Positions 33,448 through 44,306 of a stretch of 64,000 nt of DNA are shown one piece after another (position 1 is the stretch's first letter; each line of letters starts with the position of its first letter). The notes below the pieces were generated by a model. It ran no database searches. It saw only the letters and a list, made by a program, of their open reading frames with translations, and was not told the DNA's origin. Origin of the DNA: Adiantum capillus-veneris (taxonomy: Eukaryota > Streptophyta > Polypodiopsida > Polypodiales > Pteridaceae). A program made the position numbers and the translations under genes. The DNA lies in NCBI GenBank assembly GCA_014529385.2, contig CM043960.1:124475543-124539542 (forward strand). Reading direction: 5' to 3'.

Positions 33448-34949
33448 CGAAGAGCATGCAAGTGGAGATGGACTCACTACATCGCAACCAAACATGGGAG
33501 TTGGTTGAGTTGCCTAAAGGTAAGCGGGAACTTCAAAACAAATGGGTGTACAAGCTAAAGGAAGAAGAAGGTGGGAAGAAAAGGTACAAGTCTAGGCTTG
33601 TGGTAAAAGGTTTTTCTCAAAAGAAAGGTATTGACTTCAATGAAATATTTTCTCCTGTTGTAAAAATGAACTCAATTAGGCTTGTCTTAAGCCTTGTGGC
33701 TGCTCATGATCTAAATCTCGAGCAAATGGATGTAAATACGGCATTCCCTCACGGTGACTTAGAGGAGGAAATCTACATGCTTCAAGCAAAGGGGTATGAA
33801 GTAAAAGGTAAGGAGAAAATGGTTTGCAGATTAAAGAAGAGCTTGTATGGTTTAAAGCAAGCATCAAGACAATGGTACTTGAAGTTTGATCGATGGATGT
33901 TGGATCATGGATTAAGAAGATGAAACTCGGATCACTGCGTCTACACGGAGAATTTGGGAGATGGGAAATTCATCATCCTAATGTTGTATGTTGATGACAT
34001 GATGATTGCAAGTGCTAACATGCAAGACATGAAAGACCTAAAAGAGGAGCTGTCCAAATCTTTTTCAATGAAAGATTTAGGTGCTGCAAAGAGGATACTT
34101 GGTATGAAAATATCAAGGGACAGGACGAAGAAGACAATAAATCTATCTCAAGAAGATTACATCAAGAAGGTACTAGAAAGGTTTGCAATGCAAAATGCAA
34201 AACCAGTTTCTACACCTTTGGCTGGTCATTTTAAACTAACGAAGGATATGTGTCCAAAGACACAAGAGGAGATAGCCTATATGTCTAAAGTTCCATATGC
34301 TGCAGCGGTAGGTTCTCTAATGTATGCTATGGTCTGGACAAGGCCAGACATTGCACATGCAGTGGGAGTTGTGAGTAGGTTCATGGACAACCCAGGTAAA
34401 GAGCATTGGCAAGCTGTGAAGTGGATACTTAGGTATCTAAAAGGGACAACAACAAATGCTTTGTATTTTGGAGGAACTGATATTTTTCTAGAAGGGTATG
34501 CTGATGCAAATATGGCAGGTGACAAAGATACTCGATGGAGCACTACTGGCTATGTGTTCACGGTTGGAGGCACAGCAGTAAGCTGGGCTTCAAAGCTGCA
34601 GAAAGTGGTTTCACTTTCTACCACGAAAGCAGAGTATGTAGCAATGACGGAGGCAAGCAAAGAAATTCTGTGGCTTCACAGATTCTTAGAAGAGCTTGGA
34701 TTCAAACAAGACAATTGTGTCTTGTACAGTGATAGCCAAAGCGCTATCCATCTTGCGAAGAACTCAGCCTTTCATTCAAGGACAAAGCACATTGAGGTGA
34801 GATATCACTTCATACACACTCTTTTGGAAGAGGGACAGCTAAAGCTAGGAAAGGTGCATACAAGTGAAAATCCTGCAGACATGTTTACAAAGGTGGTCAA
34901 CAAGGAGAAGTTGAGCTTTTGCTCATCTTCAATCAGCATTCAAGGATAA
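33444..34949 (+). pseudogene. copia-C reverse transcriptase and RNase H
   Basis: Two frames (33444-33923 and 33954-34949), split by a small frame break near 33920. RT blocks run from NKWVYKLKEEEGGKKRYKSR through [40 protein letters not shown] and the active site ILMLYVDDMMIAS, then MSKVPYAAAVGSLMYAMV. RNase H follows with [55 protein letters not shown] and [10 protein letters not shown]. All catalytic residues are present. This is the best preserved pol in the window. Confidence 0.94.
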
Positions 34950-34998
34950 GAAGCCAGAATGGAAAGCAGTCACAGGTTTGGTTTGGAGATCAGTCTCC

Positions 34999-35009
34999 AA
35001 GTGGGAGAT
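34999..35009 (+). promoter_or_regulatory. copia-C polypurine tract
   Basis: AAGTGGGAGAT directly before the 3' LTR. Confidence 0.85.
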
Positions 35010-35761
35010 TGTTAAGTATGGAGCCTGATTTACCCTTGTAATTCTCTGTGGTAAAGGCGCACATTTGTAAGGCCTCCATTATGAGGAGAAGCCATCGTGC
35101 GTGAAGGAAAATCACTCACCGAAAACCAAAATTTTCACGGACAAGAATCAGGGGAAACTTTAAAGGCCTCGGGGGCGGAGGCCCCCGAGACTTTTTTTTT
35201 CATCGGAATATTCTTTTTCGCCAGAATATTATGGCCGGACGGCGGCCGGAAAGTGGTCGGAAAACAACATGTCAATTGGCCAGTGGCCGGTAGTCAATGG
35301 CCGATGGCCGGTGGCCGAATTCAAAAGCGGACTTGTCTTCTCAAGGGCGGCCACACATGGGCGGATTGGAGGGTCAGATTTGGACTTATTCGCACAAGGG
35401 CGGCTACACATGGCTGTCTCTCATAAGAGAGGGCAGCCCTTTTGGCCTATAAAAGGAGGCCATTTCTACACACATTTCATAGTGTGAAGTTGATGCAACA
35501 AGGTGAGTGTGAGGTGGTGAGAGTGAAGGAAGGCGGGAGCTCCATTAAGGGTATAATCCCTTTGTAAACTACTTCTTGTTTTGAAGTACTAAAGCCATTG
35601 AGTGGCTGCTTTCCCGTGGACGTAGCCCACATTGGGTGAACCACGTATATCGTGTGTACTCTCTCTCTCTCTCTACTCTATAATCTCGTGTATATAAATC
35701 TGTCTCTCTCCATTAAGTAATCTACTCAATTATCTATTTAGATACGTCTTATTTCCTAACA
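35010..35761 (+). repeat. copia-C 3' LTR
   Basis: 752 bp with a short (CT)8 at 35659-35674 in place of the 66-bp run. TATAAAA lies at 35448-35454. It is followed by the target duplication GTATT (35762-35766). Confidence 0.95.
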
Positions 35762-35766
35762 GTATT

Positions 35767-36800
35767 TGTGGCATTTTTTCTGGATTCTCTTGCAATATGT
35801 GTACCCCTTTAGAAGATGGCCCATCAAGTTCATGGTTTTCAATGGACTGAAGAGGCACAAGAAGCTTTTGGTAGGGTGAAGGAGATTTTGTGTCAGTCGG
35901 TGATGGTGTGTCCTGCAAACCGTGAGGATGATTTCTATATTGCTATGATTGTGGGTATTGTGGCCATTGGAACGGTGTTGTTGCAAAAAGTAGGCAAGAG
36001 CTATAAGCATGTCTACGTTGAGAGTAGGGTGATAAGTCATGGGGAGATGACCTACACTGAAGCAGAACAATGGGTGACGACTTCATTCTTCAGATACATG
36101 AAATTTAGAGTGCATTTGATTGTTCACAAAAAATATTGTGTTGATGCCTAACAATCTACTACCTAAAGTAGTGCTGCATTTGAAGCCCGAAAAGCGTATT
36201 ATGAAGTGGGTGCTGGAGCTGCAAAAATTTGAATTTGAGTTCCAGATCGACCATACTAGCAGGTCTCACTTGGCGGACATTTTGGTCAATAGGGGTGCGG
36301 ACCTACCAGTGTATCCAAGAGTAGTACGAGATGAAGCTGGAGAGGAGCATGATCTGAAAGATGCTTTTGTGATGTGGTTTGATGGAGCCTATAGGAGAGT
36401 GGTGCAAAAAGCACGAGGCGGGGTGGTGATCCAGGATCCATAGGATAAAGTTATTTTTTCCAAAGAATATAATCTTGAAGTTATCTACAAAACAATGAGG
36501 CAGAGTACCTGGCCCTTCATTTGGGGCTGAAGCAATGTGTAGAGTTTGGCATTTCTAGGTTAATAGTGAAAGGTGATGCTCTACTAGTCATCAACAAGCA
36601 ATTTTTAGGCCACTGGTAGGTGAAGAGGGATTCCCTTAAGCATTGTCTTTTTTCCATCAAAAAGTTGTTAAAGTTCTTTGAAGCCATACAGTTCAAATAT
36701 GTCAAAAGAGAGCAAAACCAAGAAGCAGATCAGCCTGCCCCCTATGCAAATAGAGAGACCTTGAAGGAGGTAGATGACCTTTTGAACACAAGGAAGTGTC
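35767..36800 (+). pseudogene. gypsy-2 RNase H and additional RNase H-like domain
   Basis: Downstream of copia-C, codons 35816-36151 give FQWTEEAQEAFGRVKEIL and the YTEAEQ block of the standard RNase H. Codons 36120-36443 give KPEKRIMKWVLELQKFEFEF, then the IDHTSRSHLADIL block, and after it VMWFDGAYRR, the start of a second RNase H. The end of that second domain is at 36700-36740 (YVKREQNQEADQPA). A second, archaeal-type RNase H is a known trait of the Tat lineage. Frameshifts separate the pieces. Confidence 0.8.
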
Positions 36801-36811
36801 CGGCATAGAAT

Positions 36812-37990
36812 TTGTCCAAGCTACATAAGGGAAGGACTGTGCAGAAAACACACAAATTTACCTTGATAGGCGAGGATCTGATGGCATATGGCCGAGATGG
36901 AGTGTTGAGAAGGGTGCTTTACAAGGAGGAGATTGGCCTAGTTTTGGAGCAATTTCATGAAGAGAGTGGATGCCAGGGTAAAGATCATGAACTATTTTGG
37001 ATTCTTAGAGAGTTTTCTTGTGGCATTCTATTGTTTGAGATGTGCACTATTCGTGCTAGACCTATCACAAGTGTGAGACCATGGGTGAAAGACGACTACT
37101 AACCGAGTCACAGGGGGCTATCAAAGCCCAAATTGCTTTTGTGAAATGGGGTTTGGATGCCATTAGTCCACTCCCTAAGTCCACAAGCAGTGAAAAGTAC
37201 ATTTTAGTAGCCATTGACTACCTTACCATGTGGGTCCATGCCAAGGAAGTCAAAGAGATAAATGCTCATACAGTGGCCCAATTTGTCTTTGATTGTATAT
37301 GCTGCCATTTTGGAGTGCCTTGGGTGCTCATTTTTTATAGAGACTAGGGCTTTAGAAGCAAACTAATGCATGCATTGGTTGCGAAGTTGGGCATTCAACA
37401 TCGGTTTTCGTCACCCCACCATCCCCAATGCAATGATCTAGTGGAGAGTGTCAATGGGCAGATCATCAAGATGCTAACAAAGTATGTGTACAAGCGTGAA
37501 ATAAAATGGGAGACTAATCTTGAGAAGTGTCTATGGGTGTAAAAGACATTCTACAAGGTGGCCACAAATTTCACACCATTTAAGGTGGTTTATGGCAAAG
37601 AAGCAGTGCTACCAATGCATGCACAGTTGGGAGCTTTAAAGGGTATGTGGTGAGTCAATGCCACTCAGAAAAGTGTTTTGTAGGATTGGATAGATAGACT
37701 TGAAGCCTTACAGATGAAAATAGAGGCAACATTGGACTATCATGTGAAGCAGTGGAAAAAGCGTGTCGCGAAGTTCAATCAAGGCTTGCCAGGTAAGGGG
37801 ATACAAAAGAGCAACTTGGTGATGAAGTATGAAAGTTAACTTGATTTTAATTTCTAGAAGAAGTTCAAAAATAAGTGGACAAGGTGTATAAAGCTTTTTG
37901 GAATGGGACCTATCAATTGATGCGGGCGAATGGCAAATTTTTTAGGCACAAGGTGAATGGTGTGTGGCTTAAGCTATACTTTGATAGAGG
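36812..37990 (+). pseudogene. gypsy-2 integrase
   Basis: A zinc-binding region remnant at 36900-37080 is followed by the core at 37081-37347: FVKWGLDAISPLPKSTSSEK, ILVAIDYLTMWVHAKEV, then HFGVPWVLIFYRD. The first catalytic Asp is kept in WGLDAI. SSPHHPQCNDLVESVNGQII supplies the Glu region further on (around 37410-37460). The GPF-like tail extends to about 37990. Stops occur at several points. No extra frame exists between here and the 3' LTR, unlike in gypsy-3. Confidence 0.8.
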
Positions 37991-38047
37991 GTTAGTGCTA
38001 ATCCAATAAGTCTATTTTGGTTGAACATGAATGTTGAACAAGGGAGT

Positions 38048-38924
38048 TGGGCAAAGATGGTCATTTCTAGAGGCATGGCTCTACATGTTGACATGTGCAA
38101 GCTAGGATGTTATAAACGGGTTGATGGCTCCAAGTGTCAAAAGTGCCACAAATATGTGGCATAATGTTGTGTTTGGGTTGCTTTCCAAGATTTTCCAGAT
38201 GGCTCCTCAAACAGAGCTACAGAGGGAAAGTTATGGCAGTTAGAAAGTGGAATGGTTTGCAAATACCCAACGGGTTGCACAAGTAAAAATGGATGGACAG
38301 GGTAGATGTAAGTAGATAGACTCAAAGAGATTGAATTATGGTGCACACCAGTCTTTTTGAATCATGGATCGGAGCTCGAATGGGCAAGTTATGGTTAGAT
38401 GAAGTTTTCAAGGGGGGCAGTTCTGTTGTGTTTTGACTGTATTGGTAGGCATGCCAATAGGGATGCTTTTGGCCTTGCCAAGGATTCAAAGGGAAGTATG
38501 TAGTGTGGGGAGTCAGCCAAAATTGACGGCTCATGGATCAAAGTCTTGATTGGCAAGATACACCAAGTTCAAGTTGGCAGCAAAAGGGGATCATGTGTTT
38601 TTTCCCTTTTTTTTTGGCGTGCCATTCAAGGCCACAAGGGAAAAGAAATGTGGTAGGATCCAAGAGGATTGAGTTCAAAAACATGGGCTATTAATGTGTT
38701 TTTATAGAAAGTCAACTAGATCATGGGGTAGTAAATGGGGAGGGATCAAATGTGGTGCAAGGGAGAGATTTTGTTTGAAAAAATTGTGAAGAAATTTTGA
38801 GGTGTTTTGGTAGGCAATGCATCGGGTGCTACCATGTGGCACTAGAGAAGATCCCACATGGGGAAACCAAACCATGGAGTGGGGGGTATATATATTAAAA
38901 ACCCGCCGCTCCATTAGACACAAG

Positions 38925-39021
<97 letters not shown>

Positions 39022-39927
39022 CCTTAGTGTTGGCTATGGCACGCTGCGTGACGACCCAGTGGGTGTTGCATGTGGTGTTGTTGTTGGAAGCTTCTGGCAC
39101 TCACAGGTGATGCCTAGCGGCGCTCAGTGTTTGGTGGTAGAGCTGGTGAATCCTGTGGGGCATGTACATATGGAGGGGTGCCCACATGACCCCCTCCATT
39201 TTATTAAGGACAAAGGTTCTCAATGTGGGGGGAGCAATAGCGTCGGCCATTTTCGGCTTGGCATTGAAGGCCTATATAGAGTGCTTGGAGCACGAGAGGT
39301 CACCACCCTTAAAATTTCTAAATGGGGCAAGCAAGTGAACCAATCGGGTGCGAAACTATGTAATGCACCTCCATAAGAGGCCTTAAAAAACGTTTTTTGG
39401 GGGGTTTTGGAGAAGAGGAGAGACCAAGAGAGAGTCCTTGACAGAAGGGTGTACCTGTCAAGCTACATGTGTGGTGCTTGTGAAGGCGAGAGTGTGTATT
39501 GTTGTCGGAGTTGGCCCTATCTAGGCTGCATGAATATTTGTAAGTGTTTTTTATCAAGATTAGGCCCGTCTTGCCCCATTTGGGTGTCAATTTCCCCTTC
39601 CCCCCTCTCTTTCCCCTACTCTCATCTTATCTCGCGGTGTTGGCTATGGAGGTGTGTGCCCCACAAATCAGCGGTGTTTGTGTGTAGTGAGAGTGAGTGA
39701 GAGGTGTTGTGTGAGTTGGTGGTGCGAAAGTGAACCGTAATGGTGTGTGTGGGGTGGGATGATCTTGACGGTGGTGTGTGTATTGGGAAGTGTGCAAGTG
39801 AGGCCCTGCTAGTGTGAATTGTCTTTTTGAAGGTGTTTTTTAGAGGACAATGTTGATGTGAATACCCTGAGCTATATAGGGGTAGCTGTGTGTGTTTCAA
39901 GTGTGTTCCCCATTCTCCCTCTTCAAT
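38048..39927 (+). repeat. gypsy-2 3' LTR
   Basis: Preceded by the purine-rich AACAAGGGAGT (polypurine tract). TATATATATTAAAA lies at 38887-38900 and (GA)46 at 38927-39018. It is diverged from the 5' LTR by many substitutions and small indels. Confidence 0.78.
38927..39018. repeat. (GA)46 in gypsy-2 3' LTR
   Basis: At the same LTR position as 26339-26396 but longer. Confidence 0.95.
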
Positions 39928-40473
39928 GTTGCAAGACCTTATGAATATACTCTTCCTATGATAGTTCAAGTATTCACGCTTACAATCTCTCTAGATACGC
40001 ATACTAAGAAAGTGATGTGCATTGTCTGAATCTTTCATGAAAATTGTTGTCTTAAGGTGTCTTTGAGAAGTGCAATCTTATCTTTTGACTTCCCTGTTAA
40101 AAGCTTATCATCCACGTACAAGATTAGAATGATGAGGGAACCATCTTTCAACCTCCTTGTGTATAAGCATTGATCCTCTTGGCTTTGTGCATAACCTTGG
40201 GATTGAATGTACTTATCAAACTTGATGTACCACTACTTTGAGCCTTGCTTTAGTCCATACAAAGCTTTCTTGAGTCTACATACCAGTTCTCGCCTGGTTG
40301 TTTTTTCAAGCTTTATCTCAAAAAAAAATTGGTTGCATCATGTAGACACCTTCTTCAAGATCCCTGTGAAGAAATGCCGTCTTCACATCCATTTGGACCA
40401 ATTACATGTCGTCTATGGCTACTAGAGCAAGCACAAGATGTAGTGTAGTCATCTTGACCACTGGAGAAAAGAT
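39928..40473 (-). pseudogene. copia-A reverse transcriptase
   Basis: Minus codons read FSPVVKMTTLHLVLALVAID, QMDVKTAFLHRDLEEGVYMM, LVCRLKKALYGLKQGSK, and the active site LIILILYVDDKLLTGKSKDK. They run to an IHKVLQ-like end at 39930 that continues at 25336 on the other side of gypsy-2. Stops and frame changes are frequent. The upstream end is cut at 40473, where a plus-oriented LTR fragment begins. Confidence 0.85.
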
Positions 40474-40717
40474 TGTTATGTTTAATGGCATCACTAACTC
40501 CTACTAACCCTAAGTGTACAGCTATACACTTGTGTGGGCCACTAACACTAAGTACAATGTGTATTGTGCCTTACTAGATAAGATACAGAGAAAGAAAGGG
40601 GACACACAGTACGTTGGCTCTCCCCCTTCAACATGTGTGTGTGTGGCTATGGTGGTGTGTGTGTGAGTGTGTGCGTGCGTATTCCTCTTCCGTTGTGCTC
40701 CCAGCTCCTCCCCTTCA
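40474..40717 (+). repeat. LTR fragment of another element, plus orientation
   Basis: TGTTATGTTTAATGG (40474) to CCCCTTCA (40717), directly followed by a tRNA-iMet primer-binding site at 40720-40731. This defines a 244-bp 5' LTR in plus orientation. It contains (TG)n stretches. The expected downstream gag of this element is absent. No second LTR copy was found in the window. Confidence 0.6.
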
Positions 40718-40719
40718 TC

Positions 40720-40731
40720 TGGTATCAGAGC
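40720..40731 (+). promoter_or_regulatory. primer-binding site (tRNA-iMet)
   Basis: TGGTATCAGAGC, two bases after the LTR fragment at 40474-40717. Confidence 0.75.
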
Positions 40732-40889
40732 TTGGCAACTGTGCTCCCACTCCTCCCCACATTGTTGAGATAGGCATGTCCTTCTTCTGCAACTTTGGAT
40801 CATGCAAAGCTGAAAATTTCAGCTTTTCACCTCATTCGACGGCTTCGGCTTCGCTTCAAAATCTCTTCCCGACCTTGGAGATTCACAGA

Positions 40890-41640
40890 TTAGTCCACCT
40901 CGCTTTGGATGGCAACTGCTCATCTCTGATGTCCTTGGAGAAGTGTCCAAGCTTACCACACTCATAACACTTCTTGTTATTTAATCTAGGTGATGATGAT
41001 GACGCCCTAGATGATGATGTAAAATAAGCTCCTCCCACTGATTCAGATTTCTTCTTATTTTTCTTTTCTTCTTCATGGATTGCCCCTGTAACATATTGTA
41101 GAGAAGGTATGGGTTCTTTTTGCTCTAAGACTGTGACTGTGTTGTCAAAACTTTCAGGTAGAGCACTTAGGAGCACAGTGACTTGATCTTCTTCTGGGAC
41201 TTCATATTGAATGTAAGCGAGCTACGTGATTATGCTCATTAGTCTGTTAGCGAGGCTTGAAATATCCTCCTCTTGAATCATAATAAGTTTATAAAGATTT
41301 TTCTTTAAGCTAATCTTACTTTGCTTTTGTTTAGCACCAAAGTTATGCTCCAGAGTATCCCAAGCTTGGATTGCAGTGGTGCAACTATGTGTAAAGTGCA
41401 CATAATTATCGTGGAGTGTGTGATAATTATGCCGAGTGCTTGTTCATCTTTAGCTTGTGCTTGTGTGATTTGGGCCCTAGTGAGAGTGCCTTCAGTAGAA
41501 GTGGATGGTTCGCTTACTCTCGGTTTTACAATAGACCATAAATGCTTTTTCATAAGGTATCCACGTAGCTTTGTCTGCCATGTATGGAAACCGTCCCCAT
41601 TGAATTTTTCAATACCTTTTTCTTCCATGTTGCAAAATGG
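40890..41640 (-). pseudogene. copia-A gag
   Basis: Minus frames at 41628-41305 (MEEKGIEKFNGDGFHTWQTK, a copia gag start) and 41176-40883 are separated by frameshifts. The second includes LLSALPESFDNTVTVLEQ and a zinc knuckle CYECGKLGHFSKDI whose last Cys is replaced by Ile. The piece lies upstream of the copia-A RT in the same orientation, but protease and integrase between them are missing, replaced by the plus-oriented LTR fragment. Assignment to copia-A rather than another element is inferred. Confidence 0.7.
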
Positions 41641-41849
41641 TTATACACACAGACGGAATTGGTCTTACCAATAGAGAGACTCTCTCTATGGCAGTGTCTT
41701 GCCCTATACACAATGATCAAAAGCCAAAATTGCGAAGTCACTCTTCACGTGCGTGAAGCCCACTTGAGTATCAGATCTCTTTCGTTGTGCTCCCATTTGA
41801 TGGCCAATGTGGGAGACCATAAGAATGGAATAGAACCACTCTTCACACA
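41641..41849 (-). repeat. copia-B 3' LTR (left boundary uncertain)
   Basis: In element orientation an LTR starts TGTGTGAAGAG at 41849, directly after a purine-rich GATGGTGGGCAT tract and overlapping the RNase H stop. The other end is not resolved and probably meets copia-A gag near 41640. Confidence 0.45.
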
Positions 41850-42562
41850 ATGCCCACCATCAACCCACGATAGTGTTGAAACTGAAGGCTGGAAAGACTT
41901 TTAGTGAGTGCATCCGCTATGTTCTCTGACATAGGAATCTTCACTAAATCAAGGCTCTTGTTTGCGAGGCATTCACGAGTGAAGTGATAACACACATCAA
42001 TGTGTTTCATTCTGGAATGAAACACTGGATTGTTAGCCAAGGCAATAGCACTTTGACTGTCACAATGAAGAACTGGTGTACACTGCTCCAATCCAAGATC
42101 TTTCACCAAGCGAGCAAGCCAAATAGCTTCTTTGCATGCCTCACTCAATGCAACATACTCTACCTCTGTGGTAGAAATGGATGTACAATCTTGAAGAATA
42201 GATCTCCAAGAAATAGCAAAACCAGCAAATGTGTAAATCCAACCTGTTGTTGATTTACAACCATCAACACAACCTACATAATCACTGTCTACGAATCCCT
42301 GAATGGATGACTCTCCACGACCATAGCATAACTGTCTATCTGCAGTGCCACTCAAGTATATGAGAATCGACTTGACAGCATCCCAATGCTTTTTACCAGG
42401 GTTAGACATAAATCTGATGACAACTCCCACTGCATGTGCAATGTCAGGTCTTGTAGCCACCATGACATACATGAGACTACCACAAGCTGAAGCATAAGGA
42501 ACCTTAGCCATCGCAGCTTTTTGCTCGACAGATTTGGGACAATCGTTCCTGCTAAGTTTCAA
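41843..42562 (-). pseudogene. copia-B RT connection and RNase H
   Basis: A long open frame (239 codons) without internal stop. It holds the RT connection VPYASACGSLMYVMVATRPD and IAHAVGVVIRFMSNPGKKHW. RNase H follows with FVDSDYVGCVDGCKSTTGWI, SISTTEVEYVALSEACKEAI, LHCDSQSAIALANNP and ENIADALTKSL. It is separated from the RT at 42615 by one frameshift. Confidence 0.92.
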
Positions 42563-42614
42563 ATATCAAGGCAACGGAGTAATCAAGGCCTTCCCCTTAT
42601 GCATGTTGAAACGA

Positions 42615-43234
42615 TCAAGAACCTTGTGCACATACTCTTTTTGAGACAGGTACAACAACCTCTTTCCTCTTCTTACGGTCACGAGTAATGCGCATACCCA
42701 AATTGTGATTGGCTTCACCCAAATCTTTCATGCCAAATTGACTTTTCGGCTTGATTTTCAAGTCAGCAATGTCCTTCTTGGAATGACCAGCTATAAGCAT
42801 GTCATCTACATAAAGGATAAGCATAATAAGCTGTCCATTTGGTTGTCTTTTCACGTAAAGACATGGATCCTCATTACTGCACTTATAGCCTAGGGAACGC
42901 ATAAATGCATCAAACTTTTGATACCATTGTCTCGATGATTGCTTCAAGCCATAGAGACTTTTCAGAAGCTTACATACCAAATGTTCCTTGCCCTTTAGCA
43001 CAAACCCTTCAGGTTGCTGCATATAGATCTCTTCCTTGAGATCACCATGTAAGAAAGCTGTAATGACATCCATTTGATCAAGATCCATGTCTTCAGTGGC
43101 AACCAAAGCAAGCAACATTCTCAGTGTGGTCATCTTGACCACTGGAGAAAAGATTTCTTGGAAATTGACACCATATTCTTGCTTGAAACCTTTGGCCACT
43201 AAACAAGCTTTGTAATTGTCAATCTTCTTCTTGT
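42615..43234 (-). pseudogene. copia-B reverse transcriptase
   Basis: Codons from about 43230 give NYKACLVAKGFKQEYGVNFQ, EIFSPVVKMTTLRMLLALVA, LVCKLLKSLYGLKQSSRQWY, and the intact active site IMLILYVDDMLIAGHS, ending at YNLGMRIT-like codons. The apparent N-terminal 30 codons of the open frame (43331-43235) belong to the unrelated LTR-like insertion to the right. Confidence 0.92.
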
Positions 43235-43487
43235 TGTTGGAGATCAGCGGTGCGGGAGCGAAGACAAGAGACACAAGAGAGGGAAGGGAAGAGAGCACAC
43301 ACGATGTGGGTGGAGCTTCACTCTGTGTCAATTATGTGTGAGTGAGCCCCTTATTCATATGTATATAAAGAATAGGTATGAACACATGTGGGCGATCGGA
43401 CACAAACTGGTCCCCGAGTGTAGGCACACTGCCTTTACCCAACAAAGATCTCATAGCAAGTGGGTTCACCACAGTCAATGACTAACA
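43235..43487 (-). repeat. possible solo LTR (253 bp)
   Basis: Bounded by TGTTGGAG and CTAACA, with an internal cacacgatgtgggtgg motif like that in the other copia LTRs. It interrupts the copia-B RT upstream region. The flanking five bases (cttgt and aatag) do not match, so a simple solo LTR is not proven. Confidence 0.35.
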
Positions 43488-43659
43488 AATAGTCCAAACC
43501 TGGCTGAAAATGTTCAGGTCCATGAGATACATGAGTAGACCTTCTAAGTGCCTAACTGCTAGATTTTGCTCTCTTTGAAGCAACATTTTTTTGGTGGAAG
43601 GTACATCACTATCACATCCCAACATTCTATGTAATTGGTGGCGAGGCAACATCCTCAAA

Positions 43660-44306
43660 CCTTACTTTGTGATATTCAATACTTCCTAACATTCATAGAT
43701 GACTCTACTAGAAAGGTGTAGGTTTATCTCTTAAAGGAGAAGAGCAAAGCCTTTAGTGCCTTTAAGAAGTTCTTAGCAGTGGTAGAAAACCACTCAGGTA
43801 GAAAACTTAAAGCTTTGTGAACTCCCAATTGCGAGTATATCTCCTCTGAGTTCAAGGACTTTTGCAGTAAACAAGGCACTAGAAGACACTTCATCACGCC
43901 TTACACACATGCTCATAACGATATGGCAGAAAGCATAATTATGACTATCAAAGAACGGGTCACTTCTATGTTTTCTATGGCACTGTTATGACAGTTGTTT
44001 GTTTACTTAATAAACTGGTCACTTCGTACACCTATGAAGTATAAGATTATGCAGGAAATGTGGCCGGAAAAAAAACCTAATTATGATAGGTTACATGTAT
44101 TTGGGCGTAAGGCATTCTCATATATGCCAAAAGAACTTAGGCAAAAGCTGGATCCCAAATCACACAATTGCATTTTCATTGGATATGGTGTGGACGGAGA
44201 TATAGGGTATTGTCTCTGGCATCCAAAATCTAAGAGGTCATACGCAAATCACATGTGATATTCAACGATTCTAAGATGCATATACAACCAGTGAAAGAGT
44301 GCCCCC
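43660..44306 (+). pseudogene. copia-B integrase core, inverted segment
   Basis: Plus-strand codons run TFIDDSTRKV, EYISSEFKDFCSKQGTRRHF, MAESIIMTIKERVTSM and then FGRKAFSYMPKELRQKLDPK, IFIGYG, to IFNDSKMHIQPVKE-like codons in a shifted frame. This is a copia integrase core and tail. The minus-strand copia-B reading stops at VKSLGGAL at 44306, exactly where the core should continue with TFIDDS. The segment is therefore best explained as an inversion of about 650 bp within the same element. Stops have since accumulated. Confidence 0.75.

Larger units (their letters stand above)
30176..35761 (+). mobile_element. copia-C: complete, recently inserted Ty1/copia element
   Basis: The LTRs at 30176-30997 and 35010-35761 are followed and preceded by a tRNA-iMet primer-binding site and a polypurine tract. 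A perfect target duplication GTATT lies at 30171-30175 and 35762-35766. The interior (31.0-35.0 kb) has gag, PR, INT, RT with the intact LYVDDMM site, and RNase H in copia order. Five or more stops or frameshifts break it. It belongs to the same family as the minus-strand tandem at 12966-19697 and retains the segment deleted there. Confidence 0.96.
25337..39927 (+). mobile_element. gypsy-2: Tat-like Ty3/gypsy element, split by copia-C
   Basis: The terminal repeats (about 25337-27271 and 38048-39927) share clear similarity, including the TATA-(GA)n block. They flank degenerate gag, PR, RT, RNase H, a second RNase H-like domain and integrase on the plus strand. The 5-bp flanks are GTTGG and GTTGC, one mismatch apart. 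The outside sequences join into one copia RT frame, which supports the boundaries to within a few bases. The additional RNase H and the integrase motifs suggest the Tat lineage. Many stops and poor LTR identity make it older than copia-C inside it. Confidence 0.85.

Noticed and set aside
40720..40731. Possible tRNA gene fragment at the TGGTATCAGAGC sites
   Set aside because: These are primer-binding sites complementary to initiator tRNA-Met next to LTR ends; no tRNA cloverleaf is present.
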